From: Fonsecaea monophora
Lineage: Eukaryota; Ascomycota; Eurotiomycetes; Chaetothyriales; Herpotrichiellaceae
NCBI RefSeq assembly: GCF_001642475.1
Contig: NW_019174078.1
Location: 1-62,166, forward strand
Direction of reading: 5' to 3'
Length of the DNA: 62,166 nucleotides
How positions within the stretch are numbered: position 1 is the stretch's first letter; the number at the start of each line of letters is the position of its first letter. The notes beneath the pieces were generated by a model. That model was not told where the DNA came from and searched no databases. It saw nothing but the letters and a program-made list of their open reading frames with translations. The position numbers and the translations under genes were made by a program. Of this stretch, positions 13,476-23,755 are shown piece by piece.

Positions 13476-14809
13476 CCCACGAGCCGAGTCCGAGAAGACG
13501 ACCTGGAGGCCGATATTGTCATTCATTCAGCGTCGACAATTGTTCCTCCATTCTTCCTCTGGCAGACCTTCTATCCGCCCTCCAGCTTCTTCTTCCTCCT
13601 CCTCCGACACACATCCTCTTGACCCTGTCAGATCCCTTCGCATGTGCCGCAAACAGCGGTTCTCGCGCTCGATCCGCAGCAGTGTTTCTTCACAGCAAAT
13701 TCTCGCCGACCAGAGGGTGGACAATATCACTTGGATTCGATTCGATTCGATTCTCTCTTTCTCCTGACCAAACTTCCTCTGTAGCCAAGATGGCACATCA
13801 GGCCAGGGACTTCTGACAACCTCAGTTGGCACAAGGGCCTCCACCCCTCATGCAGAGAAAGCACGGCATGGATGGCAACGGTCACCCATGTTCTATCGAG
13901 GGCAACACAAGTCGTTGGCAAGGGCGGACAGGTTTACGATGAAGAGGAGGAGTTCGTCCGGCCAGAAAACGATAGGACTCGTGACATTTCAATCTCAAGT
14001 CGAGCAGATTCACCGTGCAATTTTGCTGGCCGCCTTTGACACACGCTACGCTGCCTAGGTGGAAGTGGAGAACAAACGTCCTCTCTCTCTCTCTCTCTCT
14101 CTCTCTTTATATCGTACGCTCCTCCTCCGTAAGGGATACATACCTATTGTCTTCCCCTTTCTTTCTCCCTTTTCCTTTCCTCTTTCGTACCACGCCCTAC
14201 ATTTCCCCCCTTACACCTTTGTCTCTCTTCCTTTCCTTACCTTTCCTTCCCTTACGTACGGTTGTCTTAGTTTAACTAAGATCCTATATCCCTTGCACCG
14301 CATATGAGCCGTCTCGTCTGATCAGGAGACCTGCCACAATTTACCTGTATATTGGGCAGATAAATTCGACCAATCAGGACACCTGGTGGAGTTAGTCATC
14401 ATAGCGTTAGTCAGTCTTGGCGCGCTGGTTCGCCAGAAACCAAAGCCTTCTATTCTCCTTCCTGGGTTCAACCCATCATCACACGGTCAATGTCCACGAT
14501 GGAAGTGGGGTTATGAGGGCATCCACCTTCAGGTGTGTCGCGTTTCCCGCCCGCGTAGAGGCCCACGCCCGCCGCCCCAACGGCACTGTACCCCATTGAC
14601 GTTTCGGTGCCTCAGTGCCACCAAGTTGGAAAAAGGGGTTTGCGATGAGGACGAGGTCGCCGCCCTCAACGACCCAGATCTGTGTGGCCTTGCCTTTTTT
14701 GGCGCGTTCCAATGTCAAGTGTGCAAACAGGTATAATACGATGGAACGACCGACCGACCGACCGACCGACTTACTTACCGACATCGTTATACCCAAGTTT
14801 ACTACTTAC
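13476..14809. other. Gene-poor stretch with microsatellites
   Basis: No gene is recognised. Simple repeats are a CT run at 14080-14107, a CCGA/GACC run at about 14744-14770 and a pyrimidine-rich stretch at 14150-14260. A frame around 13925-13970 reads QVYDEEEEFVRPEN, which looks protein-like but cannot be extended. Confidence 0.4.
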
Positions 14810-15152
14810 TGTAATGGGAGAGAGAGAGAGAGAGTCTACAGACTGAAAAACGTGATTGGGTGGAATTTTGCGCCTATACAATCAATGTACAGACAGGATG
14901 ATACTCGTACCTCCTGATTTAGCTGGATCTCGCTCGGACACTAGGTCCTCCGAGAGTTTCTTTTCTCAGAGAGGATCCTTCAAGAGAAATTAGTTCAGTT
15001 CTCAATAAAGTAATGGAATCTATCTGATCAGGATCTCTTCGATGGCTGTTTTTTTTGTTAGAATACGACAAGTCGTAACCCCCAACAAACACCATGCCCC
15101 ACCGCCGTACGAGTTGATGCCTCTTGGCTAAGAAGAGCCTCGCCCCAGTTCA
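14810..15152 (+). repeat. Dispersed LTR-like repeat R1, copy 1 (343 bases)
   Basis: This is one of five copies of a repeat I call R1. In this orientation it starts TGTAATGGGAGAG, continues GTCTACAGACTG and an AATCACGT-like block, then a block containing GATCCTTCAA, then a CAATAAAG motif, TCTGATCAGGA, CACCGCCGTACGAGTTGATG and GCCTCGCCCCAGTTCA. TG...CA ends, a polyadenylation-like CAATAAAG and copies in both orientations fit a solo LTR or short non-autonomous element. A GA run is inserted near the start (14819-14834). No target-site duplication is visible. Confidence 0.7.
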
Positions 15153-15829
15153 CTACATGGACGAGTACAGTGGTTCCGAGACCGAGCACCACCACCAATT
15201 AGACCAAGATATTCTCGATCAAGGCACCGAGGCGATGGCATCCTGCGGAGTCGAGACCCAAGTGTCGCCAAAAAGACAAGTTTCTCTCATACCCAGAGTC
15301 ATCCAATGAGTCGTGAGATCATGCAGCAGCGACTCACCTTGACCATTTTCCCTCCTTCACTTGTTGCTCTGCCACGCCTCACCTCACGCACAAACTCGTG
15401 AGTTCAAGGTGAGAGTGATATACAACGTCAACCGGACATCGTTGTGCCACCAGAAAACAAAAGCTGTGTCCAAGGAGCAGGACTGGTGGTTCACGCGGAG
15501 ACTAAAGCCACAGATGCTGCTTCAAGGTATGCCTGTCGAGTTTCAGGTTCGTCGACCTCCATCTTTGATATGGCTCGGCCAAGCTCCAAGACACAGACGC
15601 ATGAAGACTATTCCCGAAGCCGAGGAGAAGCAGGGCCAGACGCACCCACGATCCATGCGTTTGTGGTCGTTTCGCACATTGCCCGGCGTGGCAGACCCAA
15701 CGACACCTTTTTCGCCAGTTCCGAAGTATATCGGAGAGGAAATTCTCCATTCAGTTGGTAACAGATGGATGCCCTGCCAGATGTTTACAAGAGGATCCCA
15801 GAACGTTTCAACGTCAAGTCGAACATGTT
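15153..15829. other. Stretch next to R1, no recognisable gene
   Basis: A 61-codon plus frame (15124-15309) starts inside the end of R1 and runs on as a hydrophilic peptide. A 157-codon frame (15361-15834) follows in another phase. Neither carries a motif I recognise, and neither has a clear start or splice sites. Confidence 0.3.
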
Positions 15830-16335
15830 TGTGAGACCAAAGTCAGGAATACCTTGTCGACATACAATGTTGGATTCTGGATCAGAGTCGGAGGTTCCCG
15901 AAAGTGATGGCATCATCTGGTACTTGACTATCACTAGACATCTGTCCCTAGACGTCTCAATTAGTCCTCAGGTCAAGGATTTGATTCAGGTGGATTCCAT
16001 TTGCGAAACTTGATGGGCACATGGTGATATGTCATCGGGAAATCTGCCCCTCGACGTATAAATTTGTCCATCGTGTCAAGGATTCGACCCGGCAATGGAT
16101 TACATGTTCGCTAGCCGGCGGTACCTAGTGGATGATGATCATTATCATTGAGAACCAACCTCTCCACGTTCACACTAGATTCTGGGTCGAGGAATTCCAG
16201 CCTGCCGACGCAATGGAGTGATAGTAGTCAACATTAAGAATGTACCTCTCAACGAGCAGATCGGTCCTCGAGTCAAGGATTGGGAGCACGACCAATTGCG
16301 TTTACGGAATTTGATGGTCCGTGGCGGTTATCTTC
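15830..16335 (+). repeat. Three decayed coding-like units sharing a VKD motif
   Basis: The string GTCAAGGATT recurs near 15972, 16076 and 16272. Two copies are embedded in closely similar peptides, SPQVKDLIQVDS and GPRVKDWEHDQ, each followed by a block reading NLMG or NLMV. The first unit is preceded by MLDSGSESEVPESDG in an open frame (15765-16013). Stops and frame changes separate the units, so this is a decayed internal-repeat protein or tandem gene duplicate of unknown function. Confidence 0.35.
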
Positions 16336-17687
16336 GTCGCTAGGCGGACTGACTCTCGACGATACCTACCAACCGTCATTCCTCTCCCTGTTCGCTTTAG
16401 GTGCACTCCAACCCACCAGTCCCTCGATACACAAGATCGGGGAGCCAGAGCTAGCGTGAGGCATTGCATCTCTCAAATTCGATGGTACATGTATGGTACC
16501 TGTATCAGTAAGCCCATATCGAGAGGCCTACACACGGGGCCGGCGTCGGGAGGCCTGCATCTGACTCGAGGAAAAAAGTCCCGATGTGCTAAATCATGCC
16601 ATGGCCAGGAGTGTGACGAGTCCTGGACCGGCATCTAGTGGAAGAGCCCTGCCTTTGTGGTAGCCAAGTAGCCAGCTGGCCATGATGCCGAATGTCCAAG
16701 AAGACGTATCGCAGTGTCCGCAACGCTGCCACCCGCAAAAGAAAAATGAGTCCCAGTTCGAGGCATAGACCAAAAGCAGGGAAGAATGGCCCCCAGGAAC
16801 CCAGGACGTGGAAGACAAGTAAAGCAACAGGATTGACGGCAGATTTGAATCAACCAAATGACCAGCAATTAATGACGAGATGAAACAGGCCAACCAATCA
16901 AAAAATGCATCGTCCCTGGAGTCTGCTTGGTCCAACAGAACGAATTAGGAATGAGGTAGATGCCGGGGAGACTGCTGCGCGAGAAGTGAGTGAGTGAATC
17001 AATCGGTGGGATGGACCAATCAATCAGAGTTGGATTGGGGCCAGAGACAGCAAAGCCGTGGTGCAGGCGCTGGTTCAACCGATGACGTGGCCAACGAAAA
17101 AGTAAGGTGCCCGGGGTAGGAAGGAAGGGAGGGAGGCGCTCTAGGCAACAGCGCCAAACACAGGCTCGACAACGACACGACCCATGCATGCATGCCCAGG
17201 AAGCGAGTCCCTACAGCAGTGCCGAATAGTTGAAGCAGCACAGAACCGGGTGACGGGCTCGACGAAAAAACGATCCACGCCGGTCGAGAGGCGACTGCAA
17301 GTCTCTCAAGAAGGAAAATACCCCCACCCAAGGACACCAAACGAATAGCTGGACAAAAGGGTGCTGAAGGAACATGGATCGGTGCCACAGGTGAGTCGAC
17401 CTTGGCATGTGACGTAATCGGTAATCAAGTGACGTGGCGACGCTAATGAGGGACGACGCGGTCTCGCCGTGGGGGCGTCAGACGTGGTGAGAGCTGAAGA
17501 TGCTTCGTGTTGTAATTGGCTCCTTCCATGGCTTGGCTCTCCCAGCATCTTTCCGTGTCTTCGATTTCCCATTCGAAAGCCTATTTACTCTCGTACCACT
17601 CCCGAAGAAGCCCCCCAATCTTGGACTCTCATATGCTCGTTCTCCCTTGATGTGCTTCCCGGCGGAACGGTCCCTTCCTCTGACAAA
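16336..17687. other. Intergenic region upstream of the C2H2 gene at 17.7 kb
   Basis: No gene is recognised. The last few hundred bases hold CAAT-type motifs (CCAATCA near 17015 and 17030, AATTGG near 17515) and an ATGCATGCATGCC palindromic run near 17185. These are compatible with a promoter but not diagnostic. Confidence 0.4.
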
Positions 17688-18562
17688 ATGGAGCACGACG
17701 ACTTCGGCTGGCACTCGTTCGCAAAGGTCGAGACACAGGAGACGCTGGTCGGCCAGCCGGTTGATTTTGATTTCAGCGAATGGCTCAACGAGTACGAAGT
17801 TCCTGCGCCGTCGTCGCAACCTATCCGCGGGCAAGACATCACGTTATCTCAGACTCTGAATTTCTCTCGCGAACCCGATCTGGTCTCGACAGGATGCGAT
17901 TTTGCGTCGACAGAGCGCGAGACATACACGGTACCGCCGTCTGCCGTCTGCACCTTTCCTCCCCAACAAGACTGGGAGTCCGGTTCCGAGCTGAGCCCCT
18001 ACGGGTCCGGCCTGAGCTCACCCTGGGACGAATCAGGAGCCTCGTCTGTCGGACCAGAAGGCCTCGACGCATGGTGGACCGGGGGACAGCACCAGCCGGT
18101 GGCGACTATATCACCCTCGAGGCTTCACAGACCTCTGCCTGTCGCACGCTCTCCAACGCCAACGCCGGCCACCGAAAGCGTCAAGTCGACAGCGCCAGTG
18201 TCGTCCGGGATCGCCGAGAGGGTCGCAGAATCAACGGCAGCACAAAGGTTCCCTTGCCCTGAACCCGGATGCAGATGCACATACGCGAGGAAGGAGTATC
18301 TCAAGAGGCACAGGCAGTCGTGAGTTTTTCAGATCCTCATATCGTCAGTCGCCGCCGCCGCCGCCGCTAACAAGCTCAAAGGTGTCACAGATCAGGCAGG
18401 AGAGGCTATAGATGTCGCTTGTGCAATAAAGATTGCGGTACCAGGGCCGACAATCTGTTGGCGCATGTAAAGAGACACGCGAAACCGCTGAAGACGAAGG
18501 GTCTCGACTACTATCCAGAGGCTGCCGCCTATGTGGAAGAACTGCTGGGACAGAGGGGGTGA
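17688..18562 (+). CDS. Two-finger C2H2 zinc-finger protein, putative transcription factor
   Basis: Two exons, 17688-18319 and 18382-18562, give 270 residues. The ATG at 17688 is the first in its frame and has a good context (ACAAAATGG). The 62-base intron runs from GTGAGT to an AAAG acceptor. That acceptor is chosen over CACAG at 18390 because it completes the first finger. Finger 1 is C190, C195, H208, H213 (C-x4-C-x12-H-x4-H), with the intron between its two histidines. Finger 2 is C222, C225, H239, H243. Residues 1-185 are acidic then Ser/Pro-rich without a fold I recognise, as in many fungal activators. Such proteins act in the nucleus by binding DNA; the target is unknown. Retaining the intron adds one Ser codon and then stops. 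An AATAAA lies about 120 bases after the stop. Confidence 0.8.
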
Positions 18563-18680
18563 AAAGACGACAAGGGCCGTGATCCATCACACAGGGTTAA
18601 TAGTCATACCATACCATACCGTCCGTGGTGATTCACCACTTTTTGACGCCGTCTCTGAAGTAGATGTATGAGCGCTGAGT

Positions 18681-18686
18681 AATAAA
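18681..18686 (+). terminator. Polyadenylation-like signal of the C2H2 gene
   Basis: AATAAA occurs 118 bases after the stop codon at 18560-18562, a usual spacing for a fungal 3' untranslated region. Fungal signals are loose, so this is suggestive only. Confidence 0.35.
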
Positions 18687-19344
18687 TAGCCTGGTGAGAA
18701 GTAATAGAACGGTTAGCGGGTTATGTTTGGGGAAACACATACCGAGTCTAGTGTAGGAGCCTGTGAGGGCCGTCTTGGGTTCGCGAGTGACACGCGACAG
18801 ACCGGGATACTCGCCGGCGTCCGTCCAGGCAGTAACGTCGCTGTCTCCAGGAGAAGGGTGGGCGGCAATTGAGGCTGGGAGGTACGGGCCTGGTCTCCAC
18901 ACTGTGGATCTCCGTGGCTGTACATGGGGGCCCACAAACGGGGGGCCTCACCCATTTGTGATTGGGCTCCGTCGGGTTTCTGAAGCATGCAGGGGCCGAC
19001 GCTAGGCTCTTTGGGGCTGGTTGCCTTAAACGCCCACCACCACCCTTTTCCCCCCCTTTGTCCGTTCGCGGACGATGTTGCCAGGGAGGGACACCAGGAA
19101 ACAGGCCCTGCTCGAAATGGGCCTTCACAGCCAACCGAGCCCGCGCCCATGAATTCCCAGAGTTCCCTTTTCCGAGTCCATTCTCTCGGATGGTGGATGG
19201 TGGCGGCAAAATCGAACAATTCTACGGCTGAAAAAAACCTCCCCTCGAGCTTTTGCGAATAAATCCGCTACAGAACGCTTAATTTCCACTTCTTCAGGTC
19301 CAGGGTCCCACACGCATGGCTCAGATTATTTATTGATCCCTATT
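18687..19344. other. Intergenic, no recognisable gene
   Basis: A 168-codon minus frame (18713-19219) and overlapping minus and plus frames exist, but none has a domain or convincing start. The bases are GC-rich and frames are open on both strands, as expected by chance in such sequence. Confidence 0.35.
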
Positions 19345-19514
19345 TTGTTGAAGGATCCAAGAGAAAAGGGAATGTCAGACATAGTCCTAGTGTTAGAAAT
19401 TCAGCCAATCAGGAGTGTCACTCACCTACTCGTACATCGTACATCGTACAGGCAGATTCCATCAATCACGTTCCAGCCCGTAGACTCTCCCAGCCTGTAC
19501 ACTCTCCCATTACA
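19345..19514 (-). repeat. Dispersed LTR-like repeat R1, copy 2 (partial, 170 bases)
   Basis: This is the half of R1 that ends (on the plus strand) in ACTCTCCCATTACA. It contains TTGTTGAAGGATCCAAG, a CAGCCAATCAGGAGTGTC-like block, AATCACGTTCCAG and two CCTGTA motifs. The other half of the element is missing, so the copy is truncated. Orientation is opposite to copies 1 and 3. A small internal repeat of CATCGTA (19434-19450) is private to this copy. Confidence 0.65.
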
Positions 19515-20123
19515 GTATGTGACTTCTGCCCTGTACGACTCGTGCCCGGCGTCATTCCCCAGAATGCGAGCCACCACTGTCGTGTCGGGTCCGTCTTTCA
19601 ACGAGAAGATAAAGATAGCGCCCTTGCGACAGTGTTTTGGAAGTTCCACCTCTTTCTTTATTGCGCTCGCTCGTCTCCCACGAAGTGCAGGTGACCGGTA
19701 CCGGTACGGCGCGACCAGCGAAATGAGAGAGAGCTCGTCGTCGAGATCCTGGCAATGAATCCCGTCCGTGAAGATGATGTGCCGATGTGCCCGCCGCAAT
19801 GTAATTTCTCGCAGTCGTAGGTCTGGAACCGGAAGATGGATGCTGGGATCCCCAGCCTTTGCAGCATATAGGACGAACCGAAGTTGTCTTGTGTTCGAGG
19901 ACTCGCCTTGTTGCTCATCGTGTACCGGGTGGGTGGGTGCTGGGGAAGAAAGAGGTGAGAGGTGAATCAAAGACGGCGTCGTCTCGCAGCTGTCGAAGCA
20001 CAGGTCAAAAGTGAGATCCAGACCCTGCCAGGGTTGGGAACCAACCTGGTTTTGACTCGTAGCAGGCCGCAGCCGTCACAAGTGGTTGCCTTCACGCACT
20101 ATTTGAACTTCGGCCACTCTGGG
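19515..20123 (-). other. Region with a 182-codon minus-strand frame of unknown nature
   Basis: A minus frame spans 19422-19970, its end overlapping R1. It reads as a plausible protein (RHIIFTDGI, AIFIFSLKDG) but has no domain I recognise, and its start is uncertain. A similar FADGI segment with related bases occurs in the minus frame at 12837-13202. It may be a relic of a small gene family. I do not call a gene. Confidence 0.25.
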
Positions 20124-20178
20124 TGTGATGTGCCTTGTGCACCGCCCGTGATAAGCTTAGCTAGGGTGGCACATCACA
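20124..20178. repeat. Short inverted repeat, 11-base perfect arms
   Basis: TGTGATGTGCC at 20124-20134 is exactly complementary to GGCACATCACA at 20168-20178, leaving a loop of 33 bases. It sits about 65 bases before the LTR-like repeat R2. Confidence 0.7.
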
Positions 20179-20241
20179 GGGCATTGCGTCCGCATGAGCC
20201 TATGAAATCGGTCCACATGGTCGACTTTGGGGCGACCGGAG

Positions 20242-20483
20242 TGTCAGTCACGAACACCCATGTGACACTGCACACTCAGCTCAGGCCGCCAGCCAAGGAA
20301 AAAGTCAGGCTGACACCCAAGCCGCTGGCTTGTCGCATGTATATAGCAGGAGAGATATCATACCTGTCAACCTTGAAGCCTTCTTCAAGCGTTGGCGTCT
20401 CTATCTATAGGCTAGTTATTCTTTCATTATCGATCCCGTAGTAAACACATTCACCCTCCAGTTAGGGTAACTGGTCTGATACA
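20242..20483 (+). repeat. LTR-like dispersed repeat R2, copy 1 (about 242 bases)
   Basis: The segment starts TGTCAGTCACGAACACCC and ends GGTCTGATACA, so it has TG...CA ends. It contains a TATA-like TGTATATAGCAGGAG and a small hairpin CCAGTTA-GGG-TAACTGG near its end. A clearly related sequence in opposite orientation lies at 50165-50393, the two agreeing over nearly their whole length. This is best explained as a solo LTR of a gypsy-type element. Confidence 0.65.
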
Positions 20484-20987
20484 GAGATAAATCGGCAACC
20501 CTTTCTGAAAAGTGGTGCCAGCAAGCGTCTTTTCGGGGGTGAACGCCCGACTGGACTGGGAAGAAGCAGCCTTTGGCCAATCAGGCACTCTGGCGGTGAG
20601 GGGTAGGTAGACCACCAAACACCGCCAAGCGTGTGATTTGACGTCAAAAGTTGCGGCCCAAAGAAATAGGGAGGTTGGGAAAAAGGACGCTAAAAAAAAC
20701 AACACGGGGCCAGCCATCCAGAAATTTGCGCAGTGTGCCACGAGACCGAGGACCGACGCGCATGACTTGGCTGGCTGCCTTGCGCCCGACAAGGGGGGGC
20801 GTGACGAAGTAGATTGCGTGCTTGATTGGAGGGAGACAAAAAGTGTCGGTGAGTCAATCAACAGGGTCCACACCACACCACAGCCACACGGGTTGGACCC
20901 TCCCTGCATTTCTGCGCGGGCCTGTGCGAGTCTGGCCAGCCAGTCACAGGGAAGCAACCATGTCAGCAGGCATCCATTTGGTGCCAC
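20484..20987. other. Intergenic, no recognisable gene
   Basis: A 188-codon minus frame (20451-21017) covers this stretch, but it begins inside the inverted repeat at 20988-21081 and runs into R2, so it is very likely accidental. Nothing else is recognised. Confidence 0.4.
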
Positions 20988-21081
20988 CCCAGTGGGTGAC
21001 AGAATTCCCGTCCCCACTATTATGGCATTCTGCTCGGATTTCCTGCCTCACTGGGGACGGGAATTCTGTCAACCCACTGGG
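20988..21081. repeat. Large inverted repeat, 29/30-base arms, 35-base loop
   Basis: The arm at 20988-21016 (CCCAGTGGGTGACAGAATTC and on to CCCCA) and the arm at 21052-21081 are reverse complements with one single-base indel. The first bases of each arm are themselves nearly palindromic (CCCAGTGGG). The structure ends about 257 bases before the ATG of the C2H2 gene at 21339. It could be a foldback element footprint or a regulatory site. The sequence does not decide. Confidence 0.85.
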
Positions 21082-21338
21082 TGGGTGGTTGTGGTCTGAG
21101 AGGGACAGAGAGGAGGGGGAAAAAAAAAGTTAATGATAAATACCCGCCCGAGAAGTCGTCTCCTCAGGACTGGAGGAAGATTTAGATCGGGTTCTCCCCC
21201 CCTCACGAGCATTCATTGTACCCACCACCCAACATCCGTCCTGCTTTCAAATCGTCACTCTTGTCGACGTGTTACTTTACAAACCATTCCAACCTGGTGG
21301 GACGAAACCAATCTTTCCAAAGCACAAGAAAAGCAAAG

Positions 21339-22357
21339 ATGCCGACGGTTTTGCAGCTTCGAGACCTTTTGGCCATGTCCGAGGATGAGATTGCCCACGC
21401 CGATGGTAGCTCTTCGTCGGATGTCGTACCGGAAACACCGTCTTCCCTCTCCCTAGTCAAGGGCGATGAAGACTCACCACCACCCGCGCAGCCCACCGAG
21501 CGCAACAGGCCGGTGAAACGGAGGAGGCCCAGAACACCCAGACACGTGCAGCGCACACCGCCAACTCCAAACTCCAACGGGAAACTCGAATGCACTTGGG
21601 ACGAATGTGACGATGAGGTCAAGGAGTTTCCGCGCCTGGGCGAATGGAAGTCAGTTATCTCCCTCCCCTCTCCCCCCCAACAAGAACACAAGAACTGACC
21701 TGGGTATCGCAAAGCAAACACATGGACAAGCATGAACGCCCGTACAAGTGTGCCGCGGCCGATTGCAGGAACCAAAAAGGCTTCACGTACGCCGGTGGAC
21801 TTGTCCGTCACGAAAGGGAGGTCCACGGCAAAGACGTCAGGGCCGAACACCAACTCTGGTGTCCGCATAGAGGCTGCAAACGACACTTCCGCAAACCGTT
21901 TTCCCGCGACCAAACCCTCAAGGAACACCTCCGTCGGGTTCATAAAACCACGTATGCGGAAGAACCAGGCACCCCGTTGCGCCCCCGCAAGCTGGATTAC
22001 CGTGTCGATGACGACGACGACGAGGTGGATGGCGAAGAAGAAGAAGAACAAATGGCGCACACCAAGAGGCGCAAGACGGCGGCGGCGGCGGACGGGGGCG
22101 AGGTGGAGAGGCTCCGGAAGCAGGTAAAACAGCTCCAAGGAGCCCTGGCGGCGTCCGAAAAGAACGTGGTCAGGCTCGAAGCAGTCGAGGAAGAATTCAA
22201 GGCTTTTGACGCTTTTAAGACGCTCTTTCTGGCGATGCTCAACAAGCCGCCGGCGGTCGAGGCCGATGGCACAGGCTGGGAGGGCGAGCGAGGCGCCGCC
22301 GACAAGCCCGCCCTTGGCCCACCGTTGCCAGATTCTTCGGAAATCAGCAAGGAGTAG
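21339..22357 (+). CDS. Three-finger C2H2 protein with acidic segment and coiled coil
   Basis: Exons 21339-21649 and 21715-22357 give 317 residues. The ATG follows AAGCAAAG and starts MPTVLQLRDLLAMSEDE. The 65-base intron (GTCAGT to CAAAG) splits the codon before KHMDKHERPYKC. Finger 1 is atypical (C85, C90, H106, H110). Finger 2 is C116, C121, H136, H141. Finger 3 is C153, C158, H175, H180. After the fingers come an acidic run (about 203-220), a basic KRRK (possible nuclear signal) and a heptad-like helix (about 236-265). It is a paralogue of the gene at 53879: the string KHMDKHERPYKC is identical and the intron lies at the same codon. Predicted nuclear DNA-binding regulator, target unknown. 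Intron retention adds about 16 codons then stops, before any complete finger. Confidence 0.82.
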
Positions 22358-23266
22358 TTTCAGGAGGGGGGGGGGTGGATTCTGTATCCTCGATTAGCAC
22401 CCCTGCGCAAGGCCCGTGGCGATGGACGGGAGCTAGTGAAAAAACGGCCCTCCATAAGTTAATGTTTGGTGTTCTGAAGCTCAGACCACTGCCAAAACTG
22501 CTCCTTGTACCCTGCCCTGCCCGGTCCGTGCCAGTCAACACTGCGGCTTTGCCCTGCCAGTCATGTTCGAACGTGTGGGCTTCAAACGCTCTTGTTGGTC
22601 AAAACGGCTGTTCTGGCCCGACAGTCGCACACCATCGTGTAGACTCGAGTTTCTGGTTGGTCGAAATGCTGCTGACACCCCGCTGCTCGCGCCCTGCTCT
22701 TCACACCGCTCTTTCACACAACTTTGCTCAGAGTTGGGACGCAGGAATCAACGTCCAATACCCCACAGCCCACACAGTTCCAAGCAAAGGTAATTGTGAT
22801 GTGAAAGGTGAGAGCCATCACGGCAGCCACCGCTAGCCGCCAGCCGCTCATCGCTCGCAGCTCGCCGACCGAACCTCAATAGAAGGACTGACGAGGAGCA
22901 AGAGCCAGGCTAGCTGAATGCACAAGCTCGCTAGTGTCCGTCCATCCGTCTGTATCTGTAGGTGGAGCAAGAAGAAGCAGAGAAGAGAGAAAGGAGTAGC
23001 CCAAAAAAAGGGGGCGTGGCAGGGGACGACAAAGGGGCGGGGCAAAGCCAATGAAAAAGTGGGGCCATGACGTATGGCGTTTTGTGGAGATTTAACTTGG
23101 TCACTTGATTCAAGGATAGCATTGGCACAAGGAGTAAGGAGGAGCAAGGAAGGGGTGGCTGGAAATCTGACCTGTCACAAATGCACTGGAGTGTAAAGCC
23201 TCTGGAGGGCCGCAGGGGTATGTGTGGTGGGCCGCAAAAAGGGTTGACGTACTCGGGACCATCTCC
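22358..23266. other. Intergenic, no recognisable gene
   Basis: A poly-G run (22363-22373) follows the C2H2 stop. A 153-codon plus frame (22375-22836) and smaller minus frames have no recognisable motif. Many CCAAT-like and GC-rich motifs occur but none marks a specific gene. Confidence 0.4.
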
Positions 23267-23755
23267 TTGCTTCTTGTCCTTTTGTCTCGAATATTTTGTC
23301 GAGTCACAAAAAACCCCAGAGAGGCAATTGTCTCCACTCTTGACCGAAAGTCAAGTAGGAATTGATGTCTTGTTTCTTGTCCTTTTCTTTGTCTCGAATA
23401 TGTTGTCTTCAGAGAGGTAAATGTCTCCACTGAAGAAAAAGCCAAATAGGAATGACTTTTTGCTTCTTGTCCTTTTCTTTGTCTCGAATTTTTGTCGACT
23501 CACAAAAATCCCAGAGAGGTAAATGTCTCCACTTTTGCCAAAAAGCCAAGTAGGAATCAAGTCTTGCTTCTTGTCCTTTTCTTTGTCTGAATGTTTTGTC
23601 GACTCACAAAAATCCCAGAGAGGAAATTGTCTCCACTTTTGACAAAAGCCAAATAGGAATGACTCCTTGCTTCTTGTACTTTTCTTTGTCTCGAATTTTT
23701 GTCGAGTGACAAAAATCCCAGAGAGGCAACCGTCTCCACTGAAGAAAAAGCATGT
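23267..23755. repeat. Tandem repeat, five copies of a unit of about 103 bases
   Basis: Units begin with TTGCTTCTTGTCCTTTTCTT or close variants near 23267, 23370, 23460, 23564 and 23667 (spacing about 103, 90, 104, 103). Each carries an imperfect palindrome TTTTTGTCGACTCACAAAAA, then CCCAGAGAGG, then GTCTCCACT. The second unit lacks part of the palindrome. The minus strand stays open through most of it (182 codons, 23351-23899), giving a repeated GDIYLSGIFVSRQKFETKK-like peptide. Because the spacing is not a multiple of three, units are read in different phases, so a protein is unlikely. Confidence 0.9.

Noticed and set aside
18391..18562. Alternative acceptor CACAG (18390) for the intron of the two-finger gene
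   Set aside because: It keeps frame but deletes the Cys-His that supplies the second histidine of finger 1. The AAAG acceptor at 18381 completes the C2H2 pattern.
20451..21017. 188-codon minus frame
   Set aside because: It starts inside an inverted repeat and ends in an LTR-like repeat; the composition is not protein-like.
21272..22138. 288-codon minus-strand frame
   Set aside because: It lies opposite the three-finger C2H2 gene and crosses its intron. No motif is present.
23267..23755. CRISPR-like array
   Set aside because: Whole units are repeated without unique spacers, and the genome is eukaryotic.
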